From Scenedesmus sp. ARA3 (taxonomy: Eukaryota; Chlorophyta; Chlorophyceae; Sphaeropleales; Scenedesmaceae): DNA of 39,674 nucleotides. The DNA lies in contig RWJK01000942.1 of the NCBI GenBank assembly GCA_004335835.1, positions 53,616-93,289 on the forward strand, read 5' to 3'. Shown one piece after another: positions 1-11,078 of the stretch; position 1 is the stretch's first letter, and each line of letters opens with the position of its first letter. Position numbers and translations under genes: made by a program. Below the pieces are notes generated by a model that was given only the letters and a program-made list of their open reading frames with translations, searched no databases and was not told where the DNA came from.

Positions 1-885
1 GGCGGGGCGGTGTTGGGCTCGTTGCGGTTGCGGTTGACATCAGGGGCTGCTGGCAGTCTGTGCGCTTTGGCTTTGTGCGCTGCACTGTTGTCGCTGGTGT
101 GCTGTAGCTCTTACCTGTTGTACCCAGCTGCGCCACGCTGTGTGAGGCGTGCAGAAATCTGTTGTCGCATGTAGTTCTGCCAGGTGAGGGTGGGACTGCG
201 GTCATGTGACATGTGGAGGCCACATCAGTGCTGGCAATGGTGTGCAGCTGTGTTTTTGGCGTGCATGTCGCCACTGTCGTGTGGCATGTACGGTGACTTC
301 AGCCTGCCACTGGGAGGCGGGTCAGATTGTTGTGATCGTGTTGGCTGAGACTATGGCAGCAAGCAGCAGACAAGTTTGATTCAAGCGGCTATGCAATTGT
401 GCAGCCTTGCACATGATGCAAGCGCAGTAGCAGTAATGTGGGCAGTGTCAGAACTGTAGCTACCACTCCTAGCTGTACTGCTTTACCGACAACACCACTG
501 CTGCTCAAGTACCACAGCCATCCATCCTCCAGGATAGATGGCCGTAGAATTTCAGCAGCAGTGTTGTCAGTACAGTAGCACAGCTTGGAGGACAGTTACA
601 TGGCTGCAGTTGAGACATTGGTGTGTATCTTGTTCAAGGATGCCTGTCAGGCAGTGCGTAGGAAGGGTGTCACAGGAAGGGTGTGCAGTGGATCAGCAGT
701 GGAGTGGGACACAGAGTGGCATTACAGATGGAGTCAAGCGGCAGCTGTACTGGGCTCTGATGACAGGTTCTTGCAGCATGCGCAAATGTGTTCGAGGTCA
801 CCAACCAAGCGATGTAGCTTTGTCTCTTGCTGACGCTGCCACTGCTGCTGCTGCCATGTTGCTGTGCTGCCCTGCCTGCCTGCAG
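1..885 (+). other. Probable intron, nothing else recognised
   Basis: No reading frame here combines length with the high GC3 of neighbouring exons. The sequence is rich in TG and CTG, like the introns further along, and ends in a good acceptor. It is most simply the last intron of the gene whose final exon is at 886-942. Confidence 0.4.
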
Positions 886-942
886 AACGTGAAGTGCCTG
901 TACATCAAGTCCTCCATGGGCAAGCCCTTCAGGCTGTACTAA
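886..942 (+). CDS. Last exon of an unidentified gene (5' part not found)
   Basis: An acceptor-like CTGCCTGCCTGCAG ends at 885, followed by 18 codons and TAA at 940-942. The peptide begins NVKCLYIK and ends GKPFRLY. Every sense codon ends in G or C, as in the other real exons here, so I prefer this frame to the overlapping longer one that runs to 1112 and has poor third-position bias at its start. The exon begins in phase 0. I found no convincing upstream exon in 1-885, so that stretch is probably a long intron with earlier exons outside the window. The family is not recognised. A TGTAA at 1411-1415 could be its poly(A) signal. Confidence 0.5.
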   Translation, partial: NVKCLYIKSSMGKPFRLY

Positions 943-2174
943 GCACGCCACGGGCTGCTGGCTCCAGCACCCAGGCGACTGCTGCCACCCTGCTGGCTCA
1001 ACGGCAGCGCTGCTTGGCCGCGGCGCTGCTGCAGCAGAGGCGGATGCAGCCTGCTGAGGCTGCTGGGGATCTGCGCATGCTGTCGTTGGCTGCGTGGACT
1101 TGTGTGTGGTGAGGCAGGGCGGCCTGCAATCCTCCTCGCGAACTCACCAAGGCCGGCCGGGATGAGCGCGGCGGTGCTGCGTGCGCTGGCGTGACAGCCG
1201 GCTGCGCTGCGCCGCCGCCACGGACTGGTTCTTTGGGAGCTCACAACGACCTTTTGCTGTGCTTTTGCTGATTAAAGTTTTTGTGCTGATGTTTACTGCG
1301 ACGTCTGGCTGTCTACCGCGCTCATATCGTTCATGAAAGGTTGCGCGGCCGCCGCAAGGCGGCTGTGCGCTTTGCACACACAGCTGGTGTGGTTGGGAAG
1401 CCGTCTCGGCTGTAACAAACAGAGGCCACGTGTTTTTGTGCCCGAGGGTTCCTCAGTGAGAGTCCGCTTGGTTGGGCAGCAATAGCCTATTGCCCATTGC
1501 ACTGCACTGCCGGGCAAGCATCCGCCGCTTGACGGTGGAGTGGCTGACCGTCGGCTGACAGCAAAGCAAACGTGTGGCATCGCCAGAGACCGCCTGAACC
1601 CTGTGATAGTGTGGTTCACTACGAGCCGCAGAGAGCAGACTGCGCAGCATGTGTGCTCGCGAGCGCTCTGGAGCAAGATCTTGCAAATGCCTACTAGGCA
1701 GGCTAGTAGCCCTGGCAGCTGCCAGCAGGCCGCTTCACAAGAATCACACAATTACTCTCAAGCTACCCCAAGTGCTTTTGCAGCACTGCTTACTCCATAC
1801 GTATACGCGCAGCGCTGAGCTGCGCAGTCGTACTACCTGCTGACTGTCGATGCTTTTGCTAAATAGTAACATGTGGCAATGCCACCATCAACACCACACA
1901 TTCTTCAATTCTGGCACAGCCAGCTGCCCCTAGCAGGCCCTTGCACCGTGCCTGCACTGCAGTTCGGGCTGGGCAGCAAAGCAGCCTGCTGCAACTGCCA
2001 GCCTTGCTCACCCTGCTGCAGCTGCACAGGTGCACCCCTCTAGGACCATGCCACCCTGCCAGCTGTTGCTGGATAGGCCCCTATCCTGGTAGCTCCCTGC
2101 AGCCTCAGCTCTGCCCAGCTGCCAGGCAACATGCTAACGAAACGTCGCAGCAAGCTGCCGCAACTGCTGCCTGC
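943..2174. other. Convergent intergenic region with two 3' UTRs
   Basis: This lies between the stop of the + strand partial gene and the stop of the - strand complex I-like gene. Open frames occur but none has exon-like third-position bias. TGTAA at 1411-1415 is the only obvious algal poly(A) signal on the + strand. No RNA gene was seen. Confidence 0.5.
1411..1415 (+). terminator. Candidate TGTAA poly(A) signal
   Basis: TGTAA is the usual chlorophyte poly(A) signal. This copy lies about 470 bp after the stop at 942, which is long for a 3' UTR, so the assignment is tentative. Confidence 0.3.
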
Positions 2175-3807
2175 TCACACGCCGCGGTCATTGACCAAGC
2201 TCGTGCGTGGCGCATACGTGACGTCCTCCGGCTTGAGTGGCATGGACGACATCAGCTGCGCACAGGCAGCCGGAGCCACATGGCAGAGAGCAACAGGCAG
2301 CCACATATGTTTGGAGATGGCTCACTGGGCTAGTAAGACACTGCCGCAGATAGGCAAGCGTGCATGGTCGTGGAAGCACAGTTGCTGCGCGCGCGGAGTG
2401 GGTTGCTGTGCAGCAGCAGATTGTGACATGGTGTACTGCAAGCATGCCAGATGCAGGACATAAGCAAGGCTGCAGTCGATTTTCGCGCGCCTGACGTAAG
2501 TCCAACAGCAGCAAACCCGATGAACCCAACAGCGCCTGGTCACACCATCATTGCACTCTCCACCCATACGCCTGAGCGCCCTCCTTTTGCTGTGGCTGTG
2601 TGCTGCAAGTCACGTGCACCCATGCCCCTTGCCCGTACACACACGCGCCCGCCAGGGGCCGCACCTGGCTGAAGTCCAGGGGCGAGCGGTCCACCTTGCG
2701 CGCCGCGTACTTGTTGTGGCGGCGGTAGTCACGCCCTGCAGCAGCAAGGCAGCGCAGCACATGCACAGCATGCAGCAGCAAGGCAGCGCAGCACATGCAC
2801 GACTGAGCTGCCATGCGTCCATGCGTCCATGCGGCAGGCACCTGCTGGCCGCTGCAATTGCAGTTATTAAACCTCACAAGGTTGAACTTGAACGTGTGCC
2901 AGAACAGGCAGCTGCAGCAGCTGCTGGTGGTGCCAGGCCTTTCAAGCAGCACAAGTGATGCTGAGAGCACTGCAGCTGCTGCTGCTCCTGTTGGCTTCCA
3001 ACACAGCGCCGTGCCGCACCGTAGTAGCGTGTGTTGAACACCAGCTGCGGCACATCGTGAGGGATGACTGCCTTGATGGGCTGCGACCTGCAGCAGCAGC
3101 AGCAGCAGCAGCAGCACAGGATAGAGCACCTGTAACCACCACCGGCTAGCAGCTTGCCTGCGTCTCGTGTTGCTGAATGCTGATGCCTGCCACATGGTAG
3201 GCGCTGCTGCCAGATTGTTGTTAGATGCGCCAGGGTGCCCTGCTGCAAGGCATGCAGGCACACATGCAGCGAGCATCTGGCCCTGGCGCAGGCTACTACG
3301 GAGCCTGCTGCATGCCATGACGCGCCAAGATACATGCCAACGCTGCGCAAGCTGGGCGGGTAGCTGCTAGGCTGGCCGGCAGTGCTGGGAAACCTCAGCA
3401 CCATGCTGCTGCTTGCTGATTGCTGCTTGCTGCAGCAGCTGCCATGCGGCGTACCCTGGGGCGTGCTTCCTGAACTCGTCAGCGCCTGGCAGGTAGTCCA
3501 GATAGTCAGCAGTGGAGGCGATGCCGGTGATCTGCAGCAGGTGCAGCAGCCACAGCACCCGCATCCCCATGCATGAGCTTCCAGTAGTATGCCTAGACAA
3601 ACACAGGCAATGGCAAGGCGACACACACAACAGCAGCTGCAGGCATCCTGCCCTACCATCATGCTGCACGCAAGCAGCACAGGGCACAAGATCTGGCCCT
3701 GGCATGGACTGTGGAGCGCTGCAGCGCCCTCAGGCACGTCCCCGGCAGCGAATGCGTACCTCCCATGGCTTCTTCACGCCCTTTAGCAGGTTTGAGAGGA
3801 AGCTCAT
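2175..3807 (-). CDS. Small mitochondrial complex I subunit-like protein, 114 aa, 5 exons
   Basis: Exons on the - strand are 3807-3760, 3531-3455, 3087-3020, 2735-2665 and 2255-2175 (TGA). All junctions are GT/AG with matching phases, and GC3 is high. The protein starts MSFLSNLLKGVKKPWEITG, continues through an AVIPHD segment, a TRYYGRDYRRHNKYAARK stretch, and ends VNDRGV. The PWEITG start, YLPGADEFR, and RYY.RD.RR pattern recall small land-plant proteins annotated as ESSS-type (NDUFB11-like) subunits of NADH:ubiquinone oxidoreductase. That assignment rests on memory of the family and is tentative. Basic residues dominate the centre and no clear membrane helix is seen. It is divergent from the SnRK1 gene across about 550 bp. 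Intron 2 ends in a long CTG run and intron 3 holds a 34-bp duplication at its acceptor. Confidence 0.65.
2737..2804. repeat. 34-bp tandem duplication beside a splice acceptor
   Basis: Two copies (2737-2770 and 2771-2804) of a unit beginning TGCAGCAGCAAGG differ only near the end. On the - strand they form the last part of intron 3 of the complex I-like gene, so the acceptor context (pyrimidine-rich CTG sequence) is duplicated directly upstream of the exon starting at 2735. Confidence 0.8.
3091..3116 (-). repeat. CTG run directly before an acceptor
   Basis: About nine CAG units on + read as CTG on the transcribed strand and end in the CTGCAG acceptor of the complex I-like exon starting at 3087. 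See the finding on CTG acceptors. Confidence 0.85.
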
Positions 3808-4353
3808 GGTGGCACTGCTTATGCTGCTGCTGTTACTAGGGCTGGTCACCCAGCAATACGTTTGTTTGATTTGATAAGAAACTTTCAACTACGTGCTGAG
3901 AGTAACTGCGGTGTATGGGCAAACGTGTGCGGTGCCAGGCACTGTGAGGGATACTGCGGGCTTGCACACAGGCGGCCTAGCTGTTTTACTCGCTTGCAAT
4001 TGCGTCGGGTGCTGTTGCTGGGCTGCAGTGTTGTGTGCGGCCTGGGGTCCAGGTCAGCAAGGGCTTGGCCGAGTCCCGAGCACTTGTGCCGTGATGGCAA
4101 GCTGAGTAGGCTGCTATGCATCGTTTTCAGCTGCAAACAACCATAGGTGATAGTGATTGACCCTGAAGCCACAGATCGGGTTCGCGAGGCCGTGATCGCC
4201 TGGCCACTGCTCTGGCCAGCCAATGGCTGGCCCTTTAATTACTATGAGCAGCTGTGTTACATAGAGCTGCTGTGTGAATAGGAAATCATGGCAGAGTAGC
4301 AGCAGGCACAGTCCCCATAAGCAAGGCGTGTTGGGTGGGCGTGCACAGGAAGG
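3808..4353. promoter_or_regulatory. Divergent promoter region, complex I-like gene and SnRK1 beta-gamma
   Basis: The two ATGs point away from each other across 546 bp, so both promoters and 5' UTRs must lie here unless unseen 5' exons exist. The part next to 3840-3900 is relatively AT-rich (for example TTTGATTTGATAAG). I see no recognisable motif beyond that. Confidence 0.5.
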
Positions 4354-5916
4354 ATGTCATTCTTCGTGCCAACCCGCTTTGTGTGGAGGTTTGGTGGCCG
4401 ACAGGTGAACCATCTGTATGTTTGCAGCTTGCCTAGGCTCTCAGCAGGCTGCTGGGCAGCCCTGTTGCTGCCACAGCTGCTGCTGACAGCTGCACTGCTG
4501 CTGATGGCTGCGTGCAGCGCAGTGTGTGCAGCACTTGATGGCATCCTGAGCACATGACAGCAGCTGCACCTCATGTGGAAACACAGCCATCACTTGCAAC
4601 ACCGCAACTATGCCGCTGCAGCTGCCGTGCATTGCCTGCGCTGATGCTGATGCACGCTGCTGCTGTACTCTCTTGCCTGGCCTTGCTGAGCGAGCTGCTG
4701 CTGCTGCTGCTGCCCCGCAGGTGCACCTATGTGGCAGCTTCACGCGCTGGGTGGAGACCATCCCCATGGCCTCAGTGGACGGCACGCCGGGCGTGTTTGC
4801 GGTCGTGGTGCACCTGCCACCAGGGTGAGCGCCAGCAGCAGCAGCAGCAGCAGCGAGCTTTAGGCGTGTTTATTGCAACAGATGCAACCTTAATACACAG
4901 ATGACAGTGCTCGCATTGCACAGCATAGCAGCTGCTCTGCTGCCGTGGCAGGCGCCAGCAGGGCAGGCAGCAGCCTGGCCGTGCAGCAGCGCCTTGGGGG
5001 CAAGGCTAGGGCGCTGGCGCTGCGGGGCGCAGTGCTGGGCCCGGTGCAGGCCCTGGGCGGTTGGTGTGCTTGCCTCTTGCTGCGCAGCCAGCTGTGCTGC
5101 AGCGTGTGCCGCGCCGTGCAGGGCGCTGGCGCTGCGGGGCGCAATGCTGGGCCCGGTGCAGGCTGAGGACTCTGCGCAGCTGCAACCCGTGCCTGCCAGT
5201 GCCTGCCAGATCCAGCTGGCTGCAGGGATGGCCGCAGTGTACAGGCCTGTTACGGCCTCCCCATCAGCACAGCACCGGCACACATGCGCCTGGCTGTTGT
5301 GCTGCTGATGTCTGCCAGCCAGCAGCCACTGACGCCTCTGTTGCTGTGTTTTGCTGTGTGTTTGTGTTGTTGCTGCTGTGCTGCTGTGTTGTTGCGCCCG
5401 CAGCTACCACCAGTACAAGTTCATAGTGGACGGCAAGTGGATGCACGACGAGACCGCGCCATACATGCCCGACCCGCTGGGCAACGTGAACAACTGGCTG
5501 TTTGTGCGCAAGATAGACCCACCAGCAGCAGCACCGGGGTGAGCATCGCGGCAGCACACGGGGCCGCCCTGAGGCTGTTACATGACACCCTGCATGCCAG
5601 TGCATTGCATGCGACTGTATGGCATGTTATTTAAATACGTGGTGTTGCTAGCATCATGTGCTGGTGCAATGGCTGCAGTTGATCAAGCAGAGCGTGCTGC
5701 GATTATCCCTGGCACTGAGGTGTGTTGCGTCGGCGGCTGATGTACTGCTTGTGCCTGCAGGCTGGGCTTCGACCAGCACGCAGCCATCATGCAACAGCTG
5801 CAGGAGCAGCAGCAGCAAGCAGCAGCCGCAGCGGCCCTGTCACAGCAGCAACAGCAGCAGCAGGCAGCGCAGGCCGTTGCTGCTCAGGCTGCAGTGCAGC
5901 AACTACAAGCGCAGCT

Positions 5917-5957
<41 letters not shown>

Positions 5958-6548
5958 TACAGCAGCAGCAGGTACAACAGCAGCAGCCCCAGCAGGTCCA
6001 GCAGCAGCAGCAGGCGCTGCAGGCGCAGCAGGCAGCCTTCAACCAGCAGCGGGCGGCTGCCAGCCAGGCGCAGCCGTTAGTGGCCAATCCAGGAGCAGCA
6101 GCAGCAGCAGCAGCAGCAGGCGGTGGGCTGAACCACCCGGGGATGCTGCAGCCGGGCACTGCAGCAGCAGCAGCAGCAGCAGCAGCAGGTGGCGGCAGCC
6201 GCGTGCCGCCCGCGCAGGCGCTGCCTGTCGCGCCTCAGCAGCAGCGCGTGGCGCCGGCGCCTGCTGCTGCCGGCAGCCCCCCTGGCGAGGGTGACGTGGA
6301 CATGGCTGCTGCAGACAGCGTGGTGGCGCCCATCATTCTGCACAACGAGCGCGAGCCGGTGAGTGGTTGCAGCGTGTAGCGCAGCGCCTGCCAGGAGCCT
6401 GCAATGCAGCATGCTTCTGCAAGCGGTTGCTGAGCTGTTCGCACCCTGCACTATGTTAACAACTACTCGTGCGCTCTTCCAGGAGTATACGCACAGTATC
6501 ACCCGGCATCCAGCCCGTCACTCACAAATGCGCACAACGTGCTCACTC

Positions 6549-6582
<34 letters not shown>

Positions 6583-9210
6583 CTCCCTGCAGGATCTGAC
6601 CAAGAAGAAGGTGAGCGACTTCCTGCACGCGCACTCCGCGTACGAGCTCATCCCTGAGAGCGGCAAGGTGGTGCTGCTGGACCTGGACCTGCCCATACGC
6701 CAGGCCTTCCACGCGCTGCACGAGCAGGTGCGGAGGCTTGTGGCGGGCAGCAGCAGCAGCGCCAGCAGCATTTGGCTAGTAGTTGCCAGCAGGAGGCTGT
6801 TTTGGGGAGGTGGCTGGGATGAGATCAGCTGCCGTGCGCAGCCGTGCACGGTGCTCTTGTTTTGAAAGATGCCGGCCTGGGGCTGCCCTGCACACCTTCT
6901 TTGCAAGCTGCTGCTAGTTGCCTCAGTGACACCAACTCTCCTGCAGCTGTGACCCTGTTACTGCCGAGTAGCTGGCCGTACGAACACCGTGTGCTGCTGT
7001 TGTTTGCGTTGCTGTCACAACTAACGACGCGGTTGCAGGGCATTGCGTGCGTGCCGCTGCACTACACGCGCGTCGTTCCTGCAAGCTGTCACCGTTTGCA
7101 TCACTGGCATGTCTGTCGGTGTCTGCTCTGTAGCCGCAACTAAAACAACTCTGCCAGGTGCCTTGCCTGACGGTCTGCTCGGCTGCTGCTGTGCGGCATG
7201 CTGTCACATGTGTGCGCAGGGCATCGCGTCAGCGCCGCTGTACGACAGCGCGTGTGGCGCGGTGGTGGGCGTGATCAGCGCCAGTGACTTCATCCACACG
7301 CTGCGGCGGCTGCGCCACGCTGTCAGCAGCGGCAGCAACCCGCTCAGCGAGGCGGAGATGGACGCACACACGGTGAGGGGGGGGGGACAGGGGGCATTGC
7401 TTGGCTGCATCCTGCTGTAGCTGCTTGTGCATGACCGTGGAGCTGACACTGTGCAGCATGCCTGCTGCAGCAACAACATGACGCCTGGCGGCCCTTTGCG
7501 CAACTGCTGCCCACCTGTTGCCTGCTGGTTGCACTCTCATACTGACACCCCCAAACCCTCGCTTCTCTCAAACCCCTTGAACCCTGTTCCCTGCCCACAG
7601 ATCCGCTCCATGCGTGAGGAGGGCCTGGGTGAGGGCCGGCCCCCCAAGCCGCTCGTGTTTGTGCGCCCCGGCGACAGCCTGGCGGCAGTGGTGCGCACGC
7701 TGTTCGCGGCGCGCTGCAGCAGCGCGCCCATCCTGGGCGGGGCCCCCGGGCAGCCCTCCGGCTGCGTGCTGCACATCGCCACGCTGAGCGGCGTGCTGAC
7801 CTGCCTGATGCGCCACTTCAGGGCCAGCCTGGCCAGCCTGCCGCTGCTGGCGCAGCCGCTGGGGGCGCTGCCGCTGGGCACCTGGGCGCCCGACTCGCAG
7901 TTCGGCCCGGCAGCAGCAGCAGCAGAAGCGGCAGCAGCAGCAGCAGCGGGTGACGCAGGAGGGGGTATGGCCAATGGTGGTTTAGTTGGGCAGAAGGACA
8001 GGGCGGCAGCAGCGGCGGCTGGCAAGGGGGGCGGCGAGGGCGGCGTGGTGGCTGGGCGCACTGTGGCGCCGCTGCACGCGGTCACGCCTGGCATGCCGCT
8101 GACGTCAGCGCTGGGCATGCTGCTGGACGCTGGGGTGAGCGTTTGCAGGGGGGTGCATGGGCAGGGGTGCTGGACTTGGGAAGTGGCAGTTTTGGTTGTG
8201 CCTGAGGCGTGCTTTGTAACTGCTTGCTGTAAAGCGTTTAATACTGCGTATTGCATGTGCGAGCACTGCTTGAACAGTGCTGCCTTTCACTGCTAGCTGT
8301 TTCCTGCCTGCTCACACCCCCTGCCGCGCCGTCTGCCCCTGCTGCAGGTGTCTGCGCTGCCTGTTGTTGACGAGGGCGGCGTGCTGCAGGACATCTACGC
8401 GCGCGCCGACATCACCAAGCTGTGCAAGGGCAACGCCTACAACAGGCTGCAGTGGGAGGACGTCACGGTGAGGGGGCGGGGGGCAAGCTACACGTGCTGC
8501 ACTGTGTTGTGAATGAGCCGCAACCTTCCAGCAACCATCAGGCTTGATCTGCCACATGTCCTTGCGCCAACACTGCTCGATACGTCAAATGCTCCACTTG
8601 GACTGCTGCTGAGCGCCGCTGCTGCTGCTGCTGCTGCTGCTGCACTGTGCTGCTGCCTCCTGCAGGTGGGCCAGGCGCTGTCGCTGTCCAGCGCCAACCC
8701 AGCCGCATGGAGCCAGGCCAGCGCAGGCAGCGGGGGGCACCTGCTGGTGCCCGACTATGCAGGTGAGGGCGGGGGGACCAGCAGCAGCTGGTGTCACTGT
8801 CAACACTATGTACACCCGCTTCCATTGGGAGTGTCGAACCTGGCCACCGTTGACTCAGCTGCTTTTGCACCTCTGCCTGTTGCTGGCGTGCACCCAGCTG
8901 ACACCACCACATGCGCCGCCCCGCCCTGCGCCCTCCCTCACACCCTCCTGCAGTGCAAGCAAACCCGCACCTGGCCGACTCACAGCTGCGTGGCGGCGCG
9001 CCCGGTGCTGCTGCTGGCGCCAGCTTCAGCGCCTCTCAAAGCCTTGCCGGGGGCCGCGTGGCTGTGGCCTTCAGGGACGACCCGCTGCGAGCTGTAGTGG
9101 AGCGGCTGGCTGCGCCCGGGGTGCGGCGGCTGGTGGTGGTTGACCGGGCCACCAGGCGCGTGCAGGGCCTGGTCAGCCTCAGTGACGTGGCAGCATACCT
9201 GTTCCTGTGA
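4354..9210 (+). CDS. SnRK1 beta-gamma subunit (SNF4-like), CBM plus four CBS motifs, 727 aa
   Basis: Exons: 4354-4404, 4721-4824, 5404-5538, 5761-6358, 6593-6727, 7220-7372, 7601-8134, 8348-8467, 8666-8762, 8954-9210; all phases match. Residues 5-97 form an AMPK-type carbohydrate-binding domain (PTRFVW.FGG, GSFTRW, YHQYKFIVDGKW). Residues 98-296 are a Gln- then Ala-rich linker. Residues 297-727 hold CBS-type sequence in two Bateman pairs (AYELIPESGKV, SASDFIHTLR, VSALPVVDEGG, GVRRLVVVD, ending LVSLSDVAAYLFL). CBM fused to CBS is the plant KIN-beta-gamma architecture: the adenylate-sensing-type, scaffold-interacting subunit of the SnRK1 kinase that responds to energy and sugar status in nucleus and cytosol. 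The start fits known family starts. The linker is much longer than I expect for land plants. Intron 5 contains a decayed copy of the next exon's beginning. Confidence 0.93.
4699..4713 (+). repeat. CTG run before the exon 2 acceptor
   Basis: A short CTG run leads into TGCCCCGCAG, the acceptor of SnRK1 beta-gamma exon 2 at 4721. It occupies the place of a polypyrimidine tract. Confidence 0.75.
5008..5163 (+). repeat. 44-bp direct repeat inside SnRK1 intron 2
   Basis: 5008-5051 and 5120-5163 are identical except for one G/A difference (unit begins AGGGCGCTGGCGCTGCGGGG). The offset is 112 bp. It lies between exons ending at 4824 and starting at 5404 and touches no splice site. Confidence 0.85.
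5788..6211 (+). repeat. CAG-triplet tracts encoding the poly-Gln/poly-Ala linker
   Basis: Exon 4 of the SnRK1 gene is dominated by CAG triplets. Read in frame they give Gln (longest run at about 5920-5955); later runs (about 6094-6119 and 6161-6188) read as GCA, giving Ala. The same triplet is therefore used in two frames. Such tracts are prone to length change between strains. Confidence 0.85.
6551..6580 (+). repeat. CTG run before the exon 5 acceptor
   Basis: About ten CTG units followed by CCACTCCCTGCAG, the acceptor of the exon starting at 6593. Confidence 0.85.
7035..7071 (+). pseudogene. Decayed duplicate of an exon start (acceptor echo) in SnRK1 intron 5
   Basis: GCAGGGCATTGCGT at 7035 matches GCAGGGCATCGCGT at 7216, where exon 6 begins. 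About 30 of 36 bases agree, including the acceptor AG and the first codons (GIA..PL.Y). The copy is 181 bp upstream of the real site and the similarity ends after about 36 bp, so it cannot replace exon 6. It could act as a cryptic acceptor. Confidence 0.65.
8618..8642 (+). repeat. CTG run before the exon 9 acceptor
   Basis: Repeated GCTGCTG units followed by CTGCTGCCTCCTGCAG, the acceptor at 8665. Confidence 0.75.
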
Positions 9211-11078
9211 GATTGTGATGATGCGTTGCATGTGTAGGCTGCGGCCAGAGGCAACGGCACAGCAGGGGAGGAGGCATGTGAGGCTGGCCTGTGGCGTGCA
9301 GCACGCGGGCATGCTGCATGCACTGCCAGGTGCAGCATGCTGGTCTGCCTGGTGGAGTGGCGGAGGCCTGCTTGCATGTAGGTGCACCGCAGAGGTGGGA
9401 TGTGGGCTAGCGGTGTGCTTCTTTTGCATACGCTGGGGTTGCTCTGGTCTGGGCAGTAGGCATGGGCCTGCGCAACATTGCAGTAGGCATGGGCCTGCGC
9501 AACATTGCAGTAGGCATGGGCCTGCGCAACATTGCTGCACATCCTAGCTTCATGGTTGGCAGCTGCACACAGCTGTGTTGTGGCAGCAGCAAGCCTGCCT
9601 GCTGGGTGGCGCGTTTGGCAACCGGGCCCGGCAGGGGTGCTGCATGCTGGGCGTTTTGGGGGCAGGTGCCAGGCTGCTGGTGCTGCCAGCCTGAGATGGC
9701 TGCCCGCCTGCCCTGCTTGGAACGCTGGGCGTTTTTGTGGCAGCAGTTTTGGCGAATCATTCATTTTGCAGCAGGTCGCTGGCCAAACCTGTTTTGCAAT
9801 CGATGCATGCTGCTGGCAGGGGTATACGCACCTTGCTTGGGGGTGGTGCAGTTAGAGTAGCGGGGGTGGGTGGTCAGGAGGGTCTCTCAGCTGCCGCTTG
9901 ATGCATGTTGGTGTGCAAAGGTTGCCACCTATGCAGCAATTGCTGCTGCTGGCAAGGCATGCTTGGTTGCTGCAGTGGCGTGCACTCCGTCAAGCCCGCG
10001 GTGTGCTTGCCTTGCTGCCGGCAATGCGCAGCGAGCGTCTGCCTTGGATGCGTAGCACATACATGTTGCTGATGACAGCAGCAGTGCAGCAGGTGGTGCT
10101 GGGCGCTCATGGGTGGCTTGGGTGCTGGCTTCAGGGATGGCTCATTGCAGTGCGGGAGGGTTGCTGGGCAGCTCATGGGTGGCTGAGCCGAAGATTGCTC
10201 TGCACCATTTCCAAACGGCAGGTTTTGACATGGCGTTCAAGTCACCTTCTGTGCGTAATTATGTAGTTGCGTGTAGGGTGCTGCTGCCACCTTGCGCCAC
10301 GCGTCTTGTGTCAGCGGAACAGGTGTGAAATCTGCCGCTGTCATGCAGCGGCGTGTGGGATGCGCTCACTTGCTGTGAATGAACCAAGGCGTTTACTGCA
10401 CCATGGTGTCTTCGCAGCGCCGTTGCTGGAGCAGCTCCAGCCACATCCGGTCGCGTTGGGTCTTCCGTGCTGCAGCCCATGTGGTGGCTGCCAGCCTGAT
10501 TGGATCAGCAGATGGCTGATCCGCTTAGCAGGTGCCACCGTCACTGGCGCAGCTCCCAACAACTGCATAACTGCAGTGCGGCATGACTGCCGCTGCCATC
10601 AGGTGCTAGACAGGTGCACACTGGGCGTCCAGTTAACGTAATGGTGTTGGCACTGCCGGCCTGTGCGCGTATGTGTCTTCATGTTGGCAGCAGACTCTGC
10701 CTCGGAGGCCTGCAGACTTGGGGTAGCCGATTGGTGTGCAGCACTAGCTGGGAGTCCCAGTCTAGGACCTCAGGGCATGTAACCGCAGAGGCAGACATGT
10801 TTGTTGGTGGCTGATCCGAAACGCGGCAGCACTTGTTGCAATTGCTGCAGGCCACATATGTTGCCTCTGGCTGCAAACACACTGGCTGCTGGCAGGTTGC
10901 ACGGCTCCCTGACTGTGGGGCAGTGTTATCGAGAAGCCCTAGCTGTAAAGCCCTACAGCGCTGCGGTCAAATGGCGCCGGAGCGTGCCCTGGAGTTGCTG
11001 TAAGCGATAAACTCTGCCAACATATGTGGCACGACTGTTCGATGCTTCGGCATCTGCCCTGCCTTCCAGGTTTGCAAG
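9211..11078 (+). other. Tandem intergenic region between SnRK1 and the cyclase-like gene
   Basis: This holds the SnRK1 3' UTR and the promoter and 5' UTR of the next gene. No frame shows exon-like bias. TGTAA occurs at 10779-10783, 10944-10948 and 10999-11003; these are over 1.5 kb from the SnRK1 stop, so its true poly(A) site is unclear. A 27-bp minisatellite lies at 9454-9534. The phrase GCTCATGGGTGGCT occurs twice (near 10106 and 10171). Confidence 0.5.
9454..9534 (+). repeat. 27-bp minisatellite, three perfect copies
   Basis: Copies at 9454-9480, 9481-9507 and 9508-9534. The unit begins CAGTAGGCATGGGCCTGCGC and ends AACATTG. It is in the probable 3' UTR or downstream flank of the SnRK1 gene. 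All three copies are identical, so the expansion is recent. Confidence 0.95.

Noticed and set aside
856..1112. Overlapping + frame running past 942 with QRQRCLAAALLQQRR as a longer last exon
   Set aside because: Its codons over 886-942 have poor third-position bias, while the NVKCLYIK frame there is fully G/C-ending and stops at 942.
2540..2602. Alternative last exon for the complex I-like gene (HTATAKGGRSG...)
   Set aside because: It splices in phase but has weak GC3; the exon at 2255-2175 has strong bias and gives a more protein-like end.
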